Source: Jiella sonneratiae
Lineage (GTDB): Bacteria > Pseudomonadota > Alphaproteobacteria > Rhizobiales > Rhizobiaceae
Direction of reading: 5' to 3'
DNA: 64,000 bases
Assembly (NCBI RefSeq): GCF_017353515.1
Contig: NZ_JAFMPY010000018.1
Location: 1-64,000, forward strand
The notes beneath the pieces are model-generated. The model was not told the DNA's origin and made no database searches. It saw nothing but the letters and a program-made list of their open reading frames with translations. A program made the position numbers and the translations under genes. This document shows, piece by piece, positions 1 through 8,719 of this stretch (position 1 is its first letter; the number at the start of each line of letters is the position of its first letter).

Positions 1-259
1 TCGTCAGCCAGCGCTCGCCGGGCACGCCGTGCTCGTAAGGCAGGAAGCGGCGCAGGAACGGCAGATGCGCAGCGCCCCATGCGGCGATCGTTTCGTAGTC
101 GTCGCAGTCGGCCATCGTCCCGCAGACAACAAGCAGCAGGACTTCGGGAAGCGGATGATAGAGCCGGCGCACATCGCGCGGGTCATCGATCTCGGCAAAA
201 TGCTTCAGCAAAACCCGAAGGCGGGACTTCGAACCCCAATCGTCGGCACAAGCGCTCAT
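1..259 (-). CDS. ISAs1 family transposase, N-terminal part (partial)
   Basis: An open frame starts at an ATG (259-257) and runs off the left edge, giving 86 codons. The product has the N-terminal domain that precedes the DDE transposase domain in ISAs1-type transposases: an early HFAEIDDPR segment, then YHPLPEVLLLVVCGTMA, a DDYETIAAWG stretch and a closing VPGERWLT. The order and spacing match that domain well. The catalytic DDE residues would be outside the window. No frameshift is visible in what is present, so it may be intact. It would catalyse cut-and-paste movement of its own element. Confidence 0.75.
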   Translation of the reverse strand, partial: MSACADDWGSKSRLRVLLKHFAEIDDPRDVRRLYHPLPEVLLLVVCGTMADCDDYETIAAWGAAHLPFLRRFLPYEHGVPGERWLT

Positions 260-344
260 CGCGGCAGCTCCTGGAATCAACCGCCGCCACAGAATCAGCC
301 TCCAAGCAATACGTCACCTGCTGTCATATGAGTTCGCAGCCCTG
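1..344 (-). mobile_element. ISAs1-family insertion sequence, 5' end only (cut by window edge)
   Basis: The transposase start at 259 is followed outward by about 85 bp of non-coding DNA ending in CAGGGCTG (read on the minus strand, 344 back to 337). That resembles the terminal inverted repeat of ISAs1-family elements. I infer the outer IS boundary is near 344. The other end and any target duplication lie outside the window, so completeness cannot be judged. Confidence 0.5.
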
Positions 345-434
345 TCCAGTGAAGCGCGCCGGTTGAGCCGCTGCCGTCTGCCATGCGAGGATCGCTGGCC
401 ATGAACCGACCACACGTTTCATGGGAACAGCAGC

Positions 435-893
435 ATGGCCGAATTCACCGTCCGCCCGAACCAGCCCTTCGACCTCCTGCCCTTGCAGAGGCTGCTTGCC
501 GACGAAGCCGATCTCGCACTCGTCAATCCGAGTGCGAAACACCCGTTCGATCCGCTGGAGTGGCAGGAGAAATGGCTGAGCGAGCCAGACGACGCCTCCT
601 TCTATCTGGTCGACGCTGAGGGCCGCGACGTCGGGTTCTTCGCGCTTCGCGTCGGCATCGGACCGGAGGTGCGCCATCTCGTCTATGTCTTCGTCGAGGA
701 AGCGGCCCGTGGCGGGGCGGGCAAGGAACTCGCGGCCCATGCCGAAGCCACTGCGAAAGCGCTCGGCGCGCTGTCGGTGACGCTCAAGGTCGAACTCGAC
801 AACGAGCCTGCGCTCGCAGTCTATCATTCGGCCGGCTATGAAGAACTCGGTCGCCGGAACGGCATGGCGACGATGCGGCTCGACCTGGACTGA
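435..893 (+). CDS. GNAT family N-acetyltransferase
   Basis: A 152-residue protein, the usual size of a single GNAT domain. GNAT enzymes move an acetyl group from acetyl-CoA to an amine on a small molecule or protein; the substrate here cannot be read from sequence. Residues about 79-98 form the expected beta-4/alpha-3 region, with the acetyl-CoA pyrophosphate loop at ARGGAGKEL (91-99). The C-terminal NEPALAVYHSAGYEELGR matches the family's conserved end (N..A...Y...GF/Y). It stands alone between the IS end and comM, which points toward it from the other strand. Function beyond the family is unknown. Confidence 0.8.
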   Translation: MAEFTVRPNQPFDLLPLQRLLADEADLALVNPSAKHPFDPLEWQEKWLSEPDDASFYLVDAEGRDVGFFALRVGIGPEVRHLVYVFVEEAARGGAGKELAAHAEATAKALGALSVTLKVELDNEPALAVYHSAGYEELGRRNGMATMRLDLD

Positions 894-1138
894 GCCGTTG
901 ACCGGCGCATGCGAGCGGCCGGCATCGTTCTTCGCCGATCGTGACGGTGCCGGCAAGAAGCCGCCCGTTGCCCTCGTCAAGTCTTCCGTCACCTCCCTTC
1001 GTCGTGCCGCCGCGGCGAGGCGGGATGTGAGGACGCCCAGCCTCGCGTTGAAATCCAAAGCCATCCGGCCCGCGATTGCTGCGGCGGTTGGCCCAAGCCG
1101 GCCGGTCGGCGCGTCTCTGCCGGTTGGTACGCGGGTGT

Positions 1139-2671
1139 TCATGCGGCGGTTGCCAGCCGTTCGCCGGCCAGCCTGTAGGATATCGCCTCGGCGAGATGGA
1201 CACGTTGGACGCTCGTTGCGGCGTCGAGATCGGCGAGCGTCCGGGCGACCTTGAGGATGCGGTGGTAGGCACGGGCGGAAAATTTCAGCTTCTCCGCGGC
1301 CTCCTGCAGCAGCCGGCTCCCAGGCGCGTCGACCATCGCGATTTCCTCGACGAGGCTCGCCGAACAATGCGCATTGAGCGTTTCGGCCGGCAGGCCCAAT
1401 GCCGAGAAGCGCTCGGCCTGACGCTTGCGCGCCGCGACGACCCGGGCGAGGACTTCCTCGGAGGTTTCGGCCGGCGCCGGCCGGATGAGATCCGTCGCCG
1501 TCACGGCCGGAACCTCGACGCGCAGATCGATGCGATCGACCAGCGGCCCGGAGATCCGGCCCTGATAGTCCGCGGCGCAGCGGGGCCCCCGCGCGCAGCG
1601 ATGGCCGGGCTCGCCGGCCATGCCGCAGCGGCAGGGGTTCATCGCCGCGATCAGCTGGAACTTCGCCGGATAGGTCACCCGATGGTTGGCGCGCGCGATC
1701 ACGCTCTCGCCGCCCTCCAGCGGCTGGCGCAGGGAATCGAGGACGACGGGCGAAAACTCCGGCAGTTCGTCGAGGAACAGGACGCCGCGATGGGCGAGCG
1801 AGACCTCGCCGGGCCTGGCCCGGAGGCCGCCTCCCACCATCGCAGCCATCGAGGCAGAATGGTGCGGGCTGCGGAACGGCCGTCGGTCCGACAGCTTGCC
1901 GCCGCTGAGTTCGCCGGCGATCGACGCAATCATCGATACTTCGAGGAGTTCGCGGGGGGCGAGCGGCGGCAGGATCGAAGGCAGGCGCTGGGCGAGCATC
2001 GACTTGCCGGAGCCGGGCGGGCCGACCATCAGGAGATTGTGGCCGCCTGCCGCGGCGATCTCCAGCGCCCGCTTGGCGATGATCTGCCCTTTGATCTCGG
2101 CGAGATCGGGCAGATTCGCCGGGGCGGCGCGGATGACCGGCTCGGGCCGCGCGATCACCTGCGTGCCGCGAAAATGATTGGCGATCTGGATCAGGCTGCG
2201 GGCCGCGACGATCGGCATCTCCGCGCTCGCCCAGGCCGCTTCGGGACCGCATTCGGCCGGACAGATCAATCCCATATCGAGGGCGTTGGCACGCATGGCC
2301 GCCGGCAGGACGCCGGCGACCGGGGTGATCATGCCGTCGAGCGACAACTCCCCGAGCACGCAGTAGCCGGCAAGCATGTCGGACGGCACGGCGCCCAGCG
2401 CCACCATCAGCCCGAGAGCGATCGGCAGATCGTAGTGGCTCCCCTCCTTGGGCAGGTCAGCCGGGGCGAGATTGACCGTCACCTTCTTCGGCGGCATCGA
2501 CAGGCCGGAAGCGTGGAGCGCCGCCTGGACGCGTTCGCGGCTCTCCGCAACCGCCTTGTCCGGCAGGCCGACGATCTGGATGCCGACCTTGCCCGGGGCG
2601 ACCATGACCTGCACGTCGACCGCCACGGCCTCGATGCCCTGAAAGGCGACGGTCTTGACGCGGGACACCAT
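1139..2671 (-). CDS. comM: YifB/ComM family Mg chelatase-like AAA+ ATPase
   Basis: A 510-residue protein of normal length for ComM/YifB. It has an N-terminal Lon-protease-like fold region (about 1-170), then a Mg-chelatase AAA+ domain with Walker A GPPGSGKS (about 215) and Walker B GVLFLDELPEF (about 295), and a C-terminal Mg-chelatase domain. ComM homologues are hexameric helicases that extend branch migration during recombination of incoming DNA in transformation. The start at 2671 has a good GGGAGGA ribosome site. About 90 bp upstream lies a LexA-type direct repeat (2761-2775), so it may be SOS-induced. It is convergent with the GNAT gene; the 245 bp between them show nothing. Confidence 0.92.
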   Translation of the reverse strand: MVSRVKTVAFQGIEAVAVDVQVMVAPGKVGIQIVGLPDKAVAESRERVQAALHASGLSMPPKKVTVNLAPADLPKEGSHYDLPIALGLMVALGAVPSDMLAGYCVLGELSLDGMITPVAGVLPAAMRANALDMGLICPAECGPEAAWASAEMPIVAARSLIQIANHFRGTQVIARPEPVIRAAPANLPDLAEIKGQIIAKRALEIAAAGGHNLLMVGPPGSGKSMLAQRLPSILPPLAPRELLEVSMIASIAGELSGGKLSDRRPFRSPHHSASMAAMVGGGLRARPGEVSLAHRGVLFLDELPEFSPVVLDSLRQPLEGGESVIARANHRVTYPAKFQLIAAMNPCRCGMAGEPGHRCARGPRCAADYQGRISGPLVDRIDLRVEVPAVTATDLIRPAPAETSEEVLARVVAARKRQAERFSALGLPAETLNAHCSASLVEEIAMVDAPGSRLLQEAAEKLKFSARAYHRILKVARTLADLDAATSVQRVHLAEAISYRLAGERLATAA

Positions 2672-3074
2672 CGGCCATCCTCCCCGTCGGGTCGCCTCAC
2701 GGCGCCCTGAAGTTGTTTTCCGATCTGCTGCATCCCATCACATCCGCGAGCATAAAACAAGAACTGAAAAGGAACAAAATGTGGTTGCGGTGAGGCGGGC
2801 GGTGTGGCAGCATGTGGGCATGAAAGGATTTGATCGGTTCTGCAGTAGGGGCTGCGCGCCGCCGTTCATGCGGGTCCCCGAAGTGCAAGAGGCCGGGATG
2901 GAATGTCCTCCCGAGCTTTTCGACCGGCGTGTGACAAGGCGATCCCCACCGACCGGTGGCCCCTGTTTCGATGGACGAGGGGCGGGCGTTCGGTGGTTTT
3001 GCGTACGAGCCAGGCGGCAGAATGGCGTCTTGGCGGAAGCGGATCGATCGGAATTTCGACGGCTCAGGCGGAGG
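2672..3074. other. 403-bp gene-free stretch: comM promoter region
   Basis: Between comM and tRNA-Gln. It holds the LexA-type box and an AT-richer patch at about 2750-2790. The only open frames run into the tRNA or lack ribosome sites and family resemblance. Apart from the comM control region I see nothing in it. Confidence 0.6.
2761..2775 (-). promoter_or_regulatory. LexA (SOS) box, alphaproteobacterial direct-repeat type
   Basis: On the minus strand this reads GTTCCTTTTCAGTTC, i.e. GTTC-N7-GTTC, followed by TTGTTTT. This matches the alphaproteobacterial LexA operator. It sits 90 bp upstream of the comM start and in the right orientation. The match is by eye against the known consensus; binding is inferred. 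Confidence 0.6.
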
Positions 3075-3149
3075 TGGCTGGGGCGGCAGGATTCGAACCT
3101 GCGAATGACGGTACCAAAAACCGTTGCCTTACCGCTTGGCCACGCCCCA
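3075..3149 (-). tRNA. tRNA-Gln (anticodon TTG)
   Basis: The minus strand begins TGGGGCG and ends CGCCCCAGCCA, giving a 7-bp acceptor stem and an encoded CCA. The anticodon stem ACGGT/ACCGT encloses loop TTTTGGT, placing TTG at positions 34-36, which reads glutamine CAA (and CAG by wobble). The T arm carries the standard GGTTCGAATCC. The T6SS cassette begins 120 bp further on; no repeat of the tRNA end was seen beyond it, so no sign of tRNA-site integration. Confidence 0.95.
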
Positions 3150-3268
3150 ATAAGCGCCTGTCGCGGGCCGGTTACATACCGGCTCGCCGCCGCAGGTGCA
3201 ATGCATGTTCGACGGTTCGCGCCCGCCGCGCCCCTGCCGCCGGTGGGCGCGTGGCCGGCGCCCCCGCG

Positions 3269-4774
3269 TCAGCCGCCGCGCGACCGGCTGGTTTCGTCGT
3301 AGATCTCGCGGAAATACTGCAGGAACACGTCGAGCATGCCGTGCTCGAACGGCTCGGTCTTGGCATCCCAGCGGGTGACGAAGAGATCCCAGGCCTGGGC
3401 CTTCTTCGCGAAGGGCATGACGGCGGCCGGCGTGCGCGCGAGGATCGATTCCGGCGAGAGGTCGTCGATCAGCCGCTTCAGAGCTTTCTGCATGGCCGCG
3501 AAGGTCACGAGTTCGTGGCGCGCGAGGTCATCGAAAGCCTCCTCGAAGCTCCTGGCCGCCGACAGATAGCCCGGGCCGTCGGCGCCGAGCATCTTGGCGA
3601 GTGCCGCCTCCGCCGTCGGGGAGAATTTCAGCGCGTTGTTGCCGACCGCCTCGATCGTCGTGCGGTCGGCGCTGCGGGTTAGCGTCTTCGCCTTCGCCCG
3701 CATCCGCAGCAAGTCGCCCACCCCGCCGGCGACGAGGGCGAGCAGCGCGCCGATCTCGCGGGCGGCTTCCTCCTGCGGCCTGTTCGTCAGCACCGCGGGG
3801 TCGAGACCGGCGGCCTCGGCGATCAAGGCGAGGAGACGCCGGTCGGACGCGGCATCCGGCGCGCCGGGTAACGGGTAGGGCGCCGGCGCAAATCCCGATC
3901 CCGCCCCAGGTCCAGATCCCGGTCCTTTCGCCGACCCCGGTACGGAGCGGGACGCCGGCATGCCGATTCCGAACGGATCGTCCTCCCGAACAGGGACCGC
4001 CTCGTCCCGGCCGACGTCGGCCCCGCGGAGGCCGGCCCCGAGTATGCCGGCCCCGAGTAGACCGGGCGGTGCATCGTCGGTTGCGGCCGCTCCGCCCGGT
4101 TCGAAGGGGCGGCTCCTATGCTCGGCGCGCCCCGGCTCGTCCGGTATCTTGCCTTCGCCCAAGTCGCCGGGATCGTCGGACCAGGCCGCGGCCCCTGCCG
4201 GTTCCGGCCACCGGCCGCCGCCGAGATCGAAGCCGACGGGCTCACGCTCGAAGGGCGGCGGGTCCGGCCGGGGCGGCGGCGCAAGATCGACGGGCGGCGC
4301 GACCGGGCCGTCGATTTCCCAGGGGTTGGCGTCGGCCTCGCCGCCGCGGCCCGCGAGCGGGTCGCGCGCCCCGCCGCTGCCGTCGTTTCGCAAGACCTCG
4401 CGCGCCGGCTCGCCCGACCCGATGTCCCAGCCGTGATCTCCAAGGTCCCGGGCGCCGGCCCCGCTGATCGCGACGGCGACGAGATAGTGGCCGATCCGCA
4501 GCCGGTCGCCGGTCTCCAGCCGCCGCGGCCCGGAGATCCTCTCCTCCGAGCCGTTGAGGAAGGTGCCGTTTGTCGAATGGTCGACGAGGGTGAAGCCGCC
4601 CGCCTCGCAGCGGATCTCGCAGTGGCGGCTGGAGACGAAGAGGTCGGGGTCGGGCAGGAGGAAGTCGCGCGGCGGCTCGCGGCCGATCTCGAAGGACCGG
4701 CCGACGGCGGAAAAGCGCGTCGGCCCGCCGCTCGCCAGCGTGTCGAAATTCTCGATCAGGAGGTCGATGCGCAT
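3269..4774 (-). CDS. FHA domain protein, type VI secretion TagH/ImpI type
   Basis: A 501-residue protein. An N-terminal forkhead-associated domain (about 1-100) has the phosphothreonine-binding residues: FEIGR, SSRH and STNGTFLNG. A long Pro/Gly/Asp-rich linker (about 105-300) follows. The C-terminal domain (about 310-500) has the TagH/ImpI pattern (RRLLALIAEAAGLD near its start, FEEAFDDLARHE and ESILARTPA further on). In type VI secretion, FHA proteins read Thr phosphorylation to control apparatus assembly. I chose the ATG at 4774, which has GGAG six bases upstream; an in-frame TTG at 4804 would add 10 residues. It is last in a vgrG-DUF6931-FHA set, 118 bp after its neighbour. No T6SS core genes are nearby. 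Confidence 0.85.
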   Translation of the reverse strand: MRIDLLIENFDTLASGGPTRFSAVGRSFEIGREPPRDFLLPDPDLFVSSRHCEIRCEAGGFTLVDHSTNGTFLNGSEERISGPRRLETGDRLRIGHYLVAVAISGAGARDLGDHGWDIGSGEPAREVLRNDGSGGARDPLAGRGGEADANPWEIDGPVAPPVDLAPPPRPDPPPFEREPVGFDLGGGRWPEPAGAAAWSDDPGDLGEGKIPDEPGRAEHRSRPFEPGGAAATDDAPPGLLGAGILGAGLRGADVGRDEAVPVREDDPFGIGMPASRSVPGSAKGPGSGPGAGSGFAPAPYPLPGAPDAASDRRLLALIAEAAGLDPAVLTNRPQEEAAREIGALLALVAGGVGDLLRMRAKAKTLTRSADRTTIEAVGNNALKFSPTAEAALAKMLGADGPGYLSAARSFEEAFDDLARHELVTFAAMQKALKRLIDDLSPESILARTPAAVMPFAKKAQAWDLFVTRWDAKTEPFEHGMLDVFLQYFREIYDETSRSRGG

Positions 4775-4892
4775 GGGCGGCTCCGGCTGCAGGCTCTCGT
4801 TCAAACGCGGGTCCCGGCAAGGGACGGGGCGGGGTTCCGTCGCGCCGCCGTTGTGCGGCGATCGATCGTCCGCGCCGAATCCGGACCCGTCT

Positions 4893-5531
4893 TCAGATCC
4901 CTTGTCCCGCCGCGAGGGCGGCGGCGATGCGTCGTGCCTGGCTCAAAAATTCGGCGAGGGTCGCGGCGCGCTCGCCGGGCGAAACCTCGGCGAGCAGGCC
5001 GAGAATGCCGGCATTGACGGCGCGCGGCGTTGCGAAGGCGGGCGGCGCGACCGGTGGCAGGTCGGGCGGCGAGAGGCTGCCGGCGCTCCAGCCGAGGCCG
5101 AGCGCGATCCAGACCGGCGGCGTGCGGGGCCGCGCCGGCCCGGCGATCGCCAGCGCTTCGCGCCGCAGGTCGTCGCGGGCGGCGCCCTCGGCCGGACTTT
5201 TCAGCCACTCGGCGACGAGCGCGACGAGGAGTGCGTCGCGCGGCGCCTGCGGCGCCGGCCTTGCGAGGAGGCATCGATGCGCCCAGAGGATTGCCGCCGG
5301 CCAGGGCAGGAGATAGGCGCAGAAGGTCACGGCCTCCTCCGGCGTCGCGGAGGCGGCGAGCTTTGCCAGGAACTGCGGGCAGGTTTCGCCGGCGGGGCGG
5401 GCGAGCATGTCCTCGCCGATCTCCGGCAGGGCGAAAAAGACGTCTGCGGCGAAAGCGGGGAGGGCGGCGCCTTGCGGCGGTGCCGCCGCGGCCCCCGGCG
5501 AAGACTGTGCGATGCCGGTCCCCTCGCTCAT
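4893..5531 (-). CDS. DUF6931-type protein encoded with vgrG
   Basis: A 212-residue protein whose ATG overlaps the vgrG stop codon (ATGA), implying translational coupling. It is Ala/Leu/Pro-rich and probably helical. Visible features are an early FFALPEIGEDMLARP, a conserved-looking EEAVTFCAYLLPWPAAILWAH (about 60-80), and a C-terminal RAATLAEFLSQARRIAAAL. It has no signal peptide, clear membrane span or catalytic motif. It resembles a family of unknown function (DUF6931) found next to vgrG in alphaproteobacteria. A role as VgrG chaperone or cargo adaptor is inference from position. The family assignment is from memory and moderate. Confidence 0.65.
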   Translation of the reverse strand: MSEGTGIAQSSPGAAAAPPQGAALPAFAADVFFALPEIGEDMLARPAGETCPQFLAKLAASATPEEAVTFCAYLLPWPAAILWAHRCLLARPAPQAPRDALLVALVAEWLKSPAEGAARDDLRREALAIAGPARPRTPPVWIALGLGWSAGSLSPPDLPPVAPPAFATPRAVNAGILGLLAEVSPGERAATLAEFLSQARRIAAALAAGQGI

Positions 5532-7330
5532 GTGTTGATCTTCACCAGCGCGCCCTTGATGTCCATGGTGACGCCGGCGGCGTGCTCGGAGGTCATGCCC
5601 GCCTGCGAGGTGAATTCCTGCGCGGCGCGAATGGCGACGCTGGGAGACTGGATGGTCACCGAGCCGGCGTCGATGACGATCGAACTCGCGCCGACCCTCA
5701 GCGTGATGCGGCGGCCGGCCGTCACGGTGAGGTCGCGCCCGACGGTCAGCCCGTCGTCGCGGCCGATCGAGACCGTGCGGTCGTTGAGGACGTCGCGGCG
5801 CTCGTCGTGCAGCACCTTCGCCTCGAGGTCGCGCTGCGCATGCAGCCGGACCAGCTCGTCGCCCTTGCTGTCGTCGAGCGCCAGCTCGTTGTAGCCGCCG
5901 CCGCCCGTCGTCGAGTTGGACTTCCACCCCGCGACGGTCTTTTCGTCCGCGAGCGGGTAGGGAGGGCGGTTGTCGCCGTTGTAGAGGCAGCCGGTCACCA
6001 CCGGCCGGTCCGGATCGCCGTCGAGGAAGTCGACGATCACCTCCATGCCGACGCGCGGGATGAAGATGCCGCCGAAGCCGGCGCCGGCCCAGACCTGGCT
6101 GACCCGGCAGCGCATCGACTGGTCGCCCTCGCGGTCCCAGTGGAAGCGCACGAGGATGCGGCCGTGTTCGTCGCAGTCGATCTCGCCGTCGCCGACGACC
6201 CTCGCCGTCTGCGGCCCCGGAGCCCGCGGACGCGGCGTCGTCGCCGGCGGCAGAAAGGGAATCTCGGCGGCAAGCAGGGTGCAGACGCCTTCGTAGGAAT
6301 CCTCGTCGCCGGCGGCGCCGCTGACGTAATCTTCGGCGCGGTAGTGATGGCTGGCCGAGAGTGTCAGATATTCCCGGTTCATCTCGCCCGAGGGATGTTT
6401 GGCGAGGGTCACGAGATGGCCGGGCGAAAGGCTCATGCAGTCGCCCTCCGCATTCATCTGGCGGTCGAGACCGCGCACCGCCTCGATGCGCGTGCGCGCC
6501 AGTTCCTCACCCTCGCCGCGCTCGACGTAGCGGCCGGGAAAGCGGTAGACCTCGAGGTCGCCATGGGCGAAGTCGGTGTCGCCGCGCCGCTCGGCGGTAA
6601 GGTCGGCCCCGGGCTTCTTGAAATCATAATCGTTGAGGGTCGTGCGGCCCTGGGTGAAACGCCGGCCGGCGACGATGCGCGAAAAATGCTCCTCGTCGCG
6701 CCGGTACTGGCGGTCGAGGGGATAGTAGTTGCGCACGGCGCCCGGCACGGTCTCGTAGCCGGCGATGCCGTCGACCATGACCAGCGTGTGTTCGCCGCGG
6801 CCATGTCTGAAATAATAGGCGATGCCGTGGGCCTCCATCAGCCGGCGGCAGAAATCGAGATCGCTCTCCTCGCACTGAACGGTGTATTCGAGCGTCGGGT
6901 AGGCGCGGGTCAGCCGGCGCTCGAACCGCGCCAGGCCGCCATGGGCCGCGAAAATCTTCGCGACGATGTCGGGCGCCGTCATCTCGTGGAAGATCAGCCG
7001 GTTGACCCGGTGACCGAGGAGCTCGAACCAGGGCCGGAGGGTGAGCTGGTAGCGATAGGCGCCTTCCTCGGCGCCGAGCCATTCGGCCGCCGTCAAGAGG
7101 CCGTCGAAGAAGCGGACGCCGTTCCGGATGGTGTTGAGGCGCACGCTGCAGTGCTCGCCGATGGCGGCGGCAAAATCGAGATGCGGCCGCTTCGACAGGG
7201 CGTCGACGCGCAGGTCGAAATTCTCGCTGATCGCCTCGGATCCGGTCATCCTGTGCAGGACGAGCACGTCCTTGCCGAAGGGCGTCGTCAATTCGCCGAT
7301 CCGCGTTCCCTGCAGCAGCGATCCGCTCAT
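5528..7330 (-). CDS. vgrG: Type VI secretion tip protein VgrG
   Basis: A 600-residue spike protein. It has the gp27-like half (about 1-370, with LNTIRNGVRFFDGLLTAAEW, the FHEMTAPDIV stretch and CEESDLDFCRRLMEAHGI), the gp5-like OB domain (about 385-470, including GEIDCDEHGRILVRFHWDRE and QVWAGAGFGGIFIPRVGMEV), and the ASTGGGGYNELAL-type region leading to a beta-helical needle (about 480-600). VgrG trimers cap the Hcp tube and carry effectors into target cells. The protein stops shortly after the needle, so no C-terminal effector domain is fused. It is first of three genes, with ATGA overlap into the DUF6931 gene. The structural T6SS genes must be elsewhere in the genome. Confidence 0.93.
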   Translation of the reverse strand: MSGSLLQGTRIGELTTPFGKDVLVLHRMTGSEAISENFDLRVDALSKRPHLDFAAAIGEHCSVRLNTIRNGVRFFDGLLTAAEWLGAEEGAYRYQLTLRPWFELLGHRVNRLIFHEMTAPDIVAKIFAAHGGLARFERRLTRAYPTLEYTVQCEESDLDFCRRLMEAHGIAYYFRHGRGEHTLVMVDGIAGYETVPGAVRNYYPLDRQYRRDEEHFSRIVAGRRFTQGRTTLNDYDFKKPGADLTAERRGDTDFAHGDLEVYRFPGRYVERGEGEELARTRIEAVRGLDRQMNAEGDCMSLSPGHLVTLAKHPSGEMNREYLTLSASHHYRAEDYVSGAAGDEDSYEGVCTLLAAEIPFLPPATTPRPRAPGPQTARVVGDGEIDCDEHGRILVRFHWDREGDQSMRCRVSQVWAGAGFGGIFIPRVGMEVIVDFLDGDPDRPVVTGCLYNGDNRPPYPLADEKTVAGWKSNSTTGGGGYNELALDDSKGDELVRLHAQRDLEAKVLHDERRDVLNDRTVSIGRDDGLTVGRDLTVTAGRRITLRVGASSIVIDAGSVTIQSPSVAIRAAQEFTSQAGMTSEHAAGVTMDIKGALVKINT

Positions 7331-7625
7331 CGAAGCCGGCCATCCCCATGTTTCGTCCCGCGGACCGGCAGCACGCTCCGCGCCGCCGCCGCAGCGGCGA
7401 CGTCCGCGGGCGGGCGCCGACGATCCGACCGGGGCAACCTAGCAAAGATGGAGGGAAAACAACAACCCTGTGTTATAAATAGGTCAGACTGAACGCCTGG
7501 GGCGAGGGCCGGCCGGACGCCAGCCGCCACCCGATAACCGGCAGCTGAGGCGCAAAAAGACGGGTCGAGGAGCTGCCCGGCTGATCGTTAGCGGGGGGCC
7601 GACAGGCAGCGGGAGGGCTCGGGGG

Positions 7626-8090
7626 CTACGCCGCGTTCTGGGCCATGGCGTTGGTCATCAGCGCGTAGATCGCGCCGCCGTCGCGTGTCGCGCGGATCTC
7701 GTCGACGATGTTGCGGTTGCGCAGCAGCCGGGCGACCTTGGAGAGCGCCTTGAGATGTTCGGCGCCCGAGCCCTGGGGCGCGAGCAGCAGGAAGACGATG
7801 TCGACCGGCTGGTCGTCGAGGGCGTCGAACTCGACCGGCCGGCTCAGCCGGGCGAAAAGGCCGACGATGCGGTCGAGATCGGCGAGCTTGCCGTGCGGGA
7901 TGGCGATGCCGTTGCCGACGCCGGTCGACCCGAGCTTTTCCCGCCCGAGGATCGTCTCGAAGATCTCCCGCTCGGATAGGCCGGTCAGCTCCGCCGCCCT
8001 GCCGGCCAGTTCCTGCAGCACCTGCTTCTTCGAATTCGCTTTGAGATCGGGCAGGATTGCGCCGGGGTCAATCAGCGTATTGACTTCCAT
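7626..8090 (-). CDS. ptsN: Nitrogen-PTS enzyme IIA (PtsN)
   Basis: A 154-residue protein, the standard length. The phosphorylatable histidine sits in GNGIAIPHGKLADL (about 63-76). EIIA(Ntr) receives phosphate from the PTSP-NPr chain and acts as a regulator of potassium, nitrogen and envelope functions rather than in sugar uptake. It lies downstream of hpf and rpoN on the same strand, the common proteobacterial order, with 59 bp to hpf. The 295 bp downstream, toward vgrG, are gene-free with an AT-rich patch near 7456-7490. Confidence 0.94.
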   Translation of the reverse strand: MEVNTLIDPGAILPDLKANSKKQVLQELAGRAAELTGLSEREIFETILGREKLGSTGVGNGIAIPHGKLADLDRIVGLFARLSRPVEFDALDDQPVDIVFLLLAPQGSGAEHLKALSKVARLLRNRNIVDEIRATRDGGAIYALMTNAMAQNAA

Positions 8091-8149
8091 CGAAGGCCAG
8101 CCTTCTCACTTCAGGCACATCATCCTACCGGACGCAGCTTATCGCGTCG

Positions 8150-8719
8150 TTACGATTCCTGCGAGTAGTTCGAAGGATCGACCCAGCCGTAATTGCCGTC
8201 CGCGCGGCGGAAGACGATGTTGAGGTCGCCGGAATTGGCGTTCCGGAACAGGACGAAGGGGCTGTCCTGGCGATCGAGCTCCATCACCGCGCCCGCCACC
8301 GACAGCGTGCCGACCTTGAGCGTCGTCTCGGCGATGATCGCCGGCGCGTAGTCGGAGGGGACCTCGTCGGCCTCTTCCGGGATCGCCGCCATGATCGAAT
8401 AGGCCATCTCGCGGTGGCCGCCGTTCTGATGATCCTTCAGGCGGCGCTTGTAGCGGCGCAGCCGCTTCTCGATCCGCTCCGCCGCGTCGAAGAAGCTCGC
8501 CTCCGGATCATGCGCCTGGCCGGCCGCCTGGAAGACGACGCCGGTGTCGAGATGCACGGTGCAGTCGGTGGCGAAGCGGCTGCCTTCCCTGGAGACGACC
8601 ACCGTCCCCGAGAAGTTGCCGTCGAAATATTTGTCGATCGCTTCGCCCAGTCGTTCCTCGATCCGCACGCGGAAGGCTTCGCCGACATCCATGTGCTTTC
8701 CCGACACGCGCAAGGCCAT
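8150..8719 (-). CDS. hpf: Ribosome hibernation promoting factor, long form
   Basis: A 189-residue protein. The N-terminal S30AE domain (about 1-105, MALRVSGKHMDVGEAFRVRIEERL) binds the 30S decoding region. After a linker, the C-terminal domain (about 130-185, DSPFVLFRNANSGDLNIVFRR and DGNYGWVDP) is typical of the long form that dimerises ribosomes into 100S particles in stationary phase. I start it at the ATG at 8719, which has CAGGAG eight bases upstream; an in-frame ATG at 8755 lacks a site. It is flanked by rpoN and ptsN as in many proteobacteria. Confidence 0.93.
   Translation of the reverse strand: MALRVSGKHMDVGEAFRVRIEERLGEAIDKYFDGNFSGTVVVSREGSRFATDCTVHLDTGVVFQAAGQAHDPEASFFDAAERIEKRLRRYKRRLKDHQNGGHREMAYSIMAAIPEEADEVPSDYAPAIIAETTLKVGTLSVAGAVMELDRQDSPFVLFRNANSGDLNIVFRRADGNYGWVDPSNYSQES

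Noticed and set aside
324-2252. 642-residue open frame on the minus strand
   Set aside because: It runs through comM in another frame, is Arg/Pro/Gly-rich and has no family resemblance; a shadow of high GC.
2655-3302. 215-residue plus-strand open frame
   Set aside because: It reads straight through tRNA-Gln and has no ribosome site or family.
3075-7330. T6SS cassette as an island integrated in tRNA-Gln
   Set aside because: No integrase and no direct repeat of the tRNA end were found on the far side.
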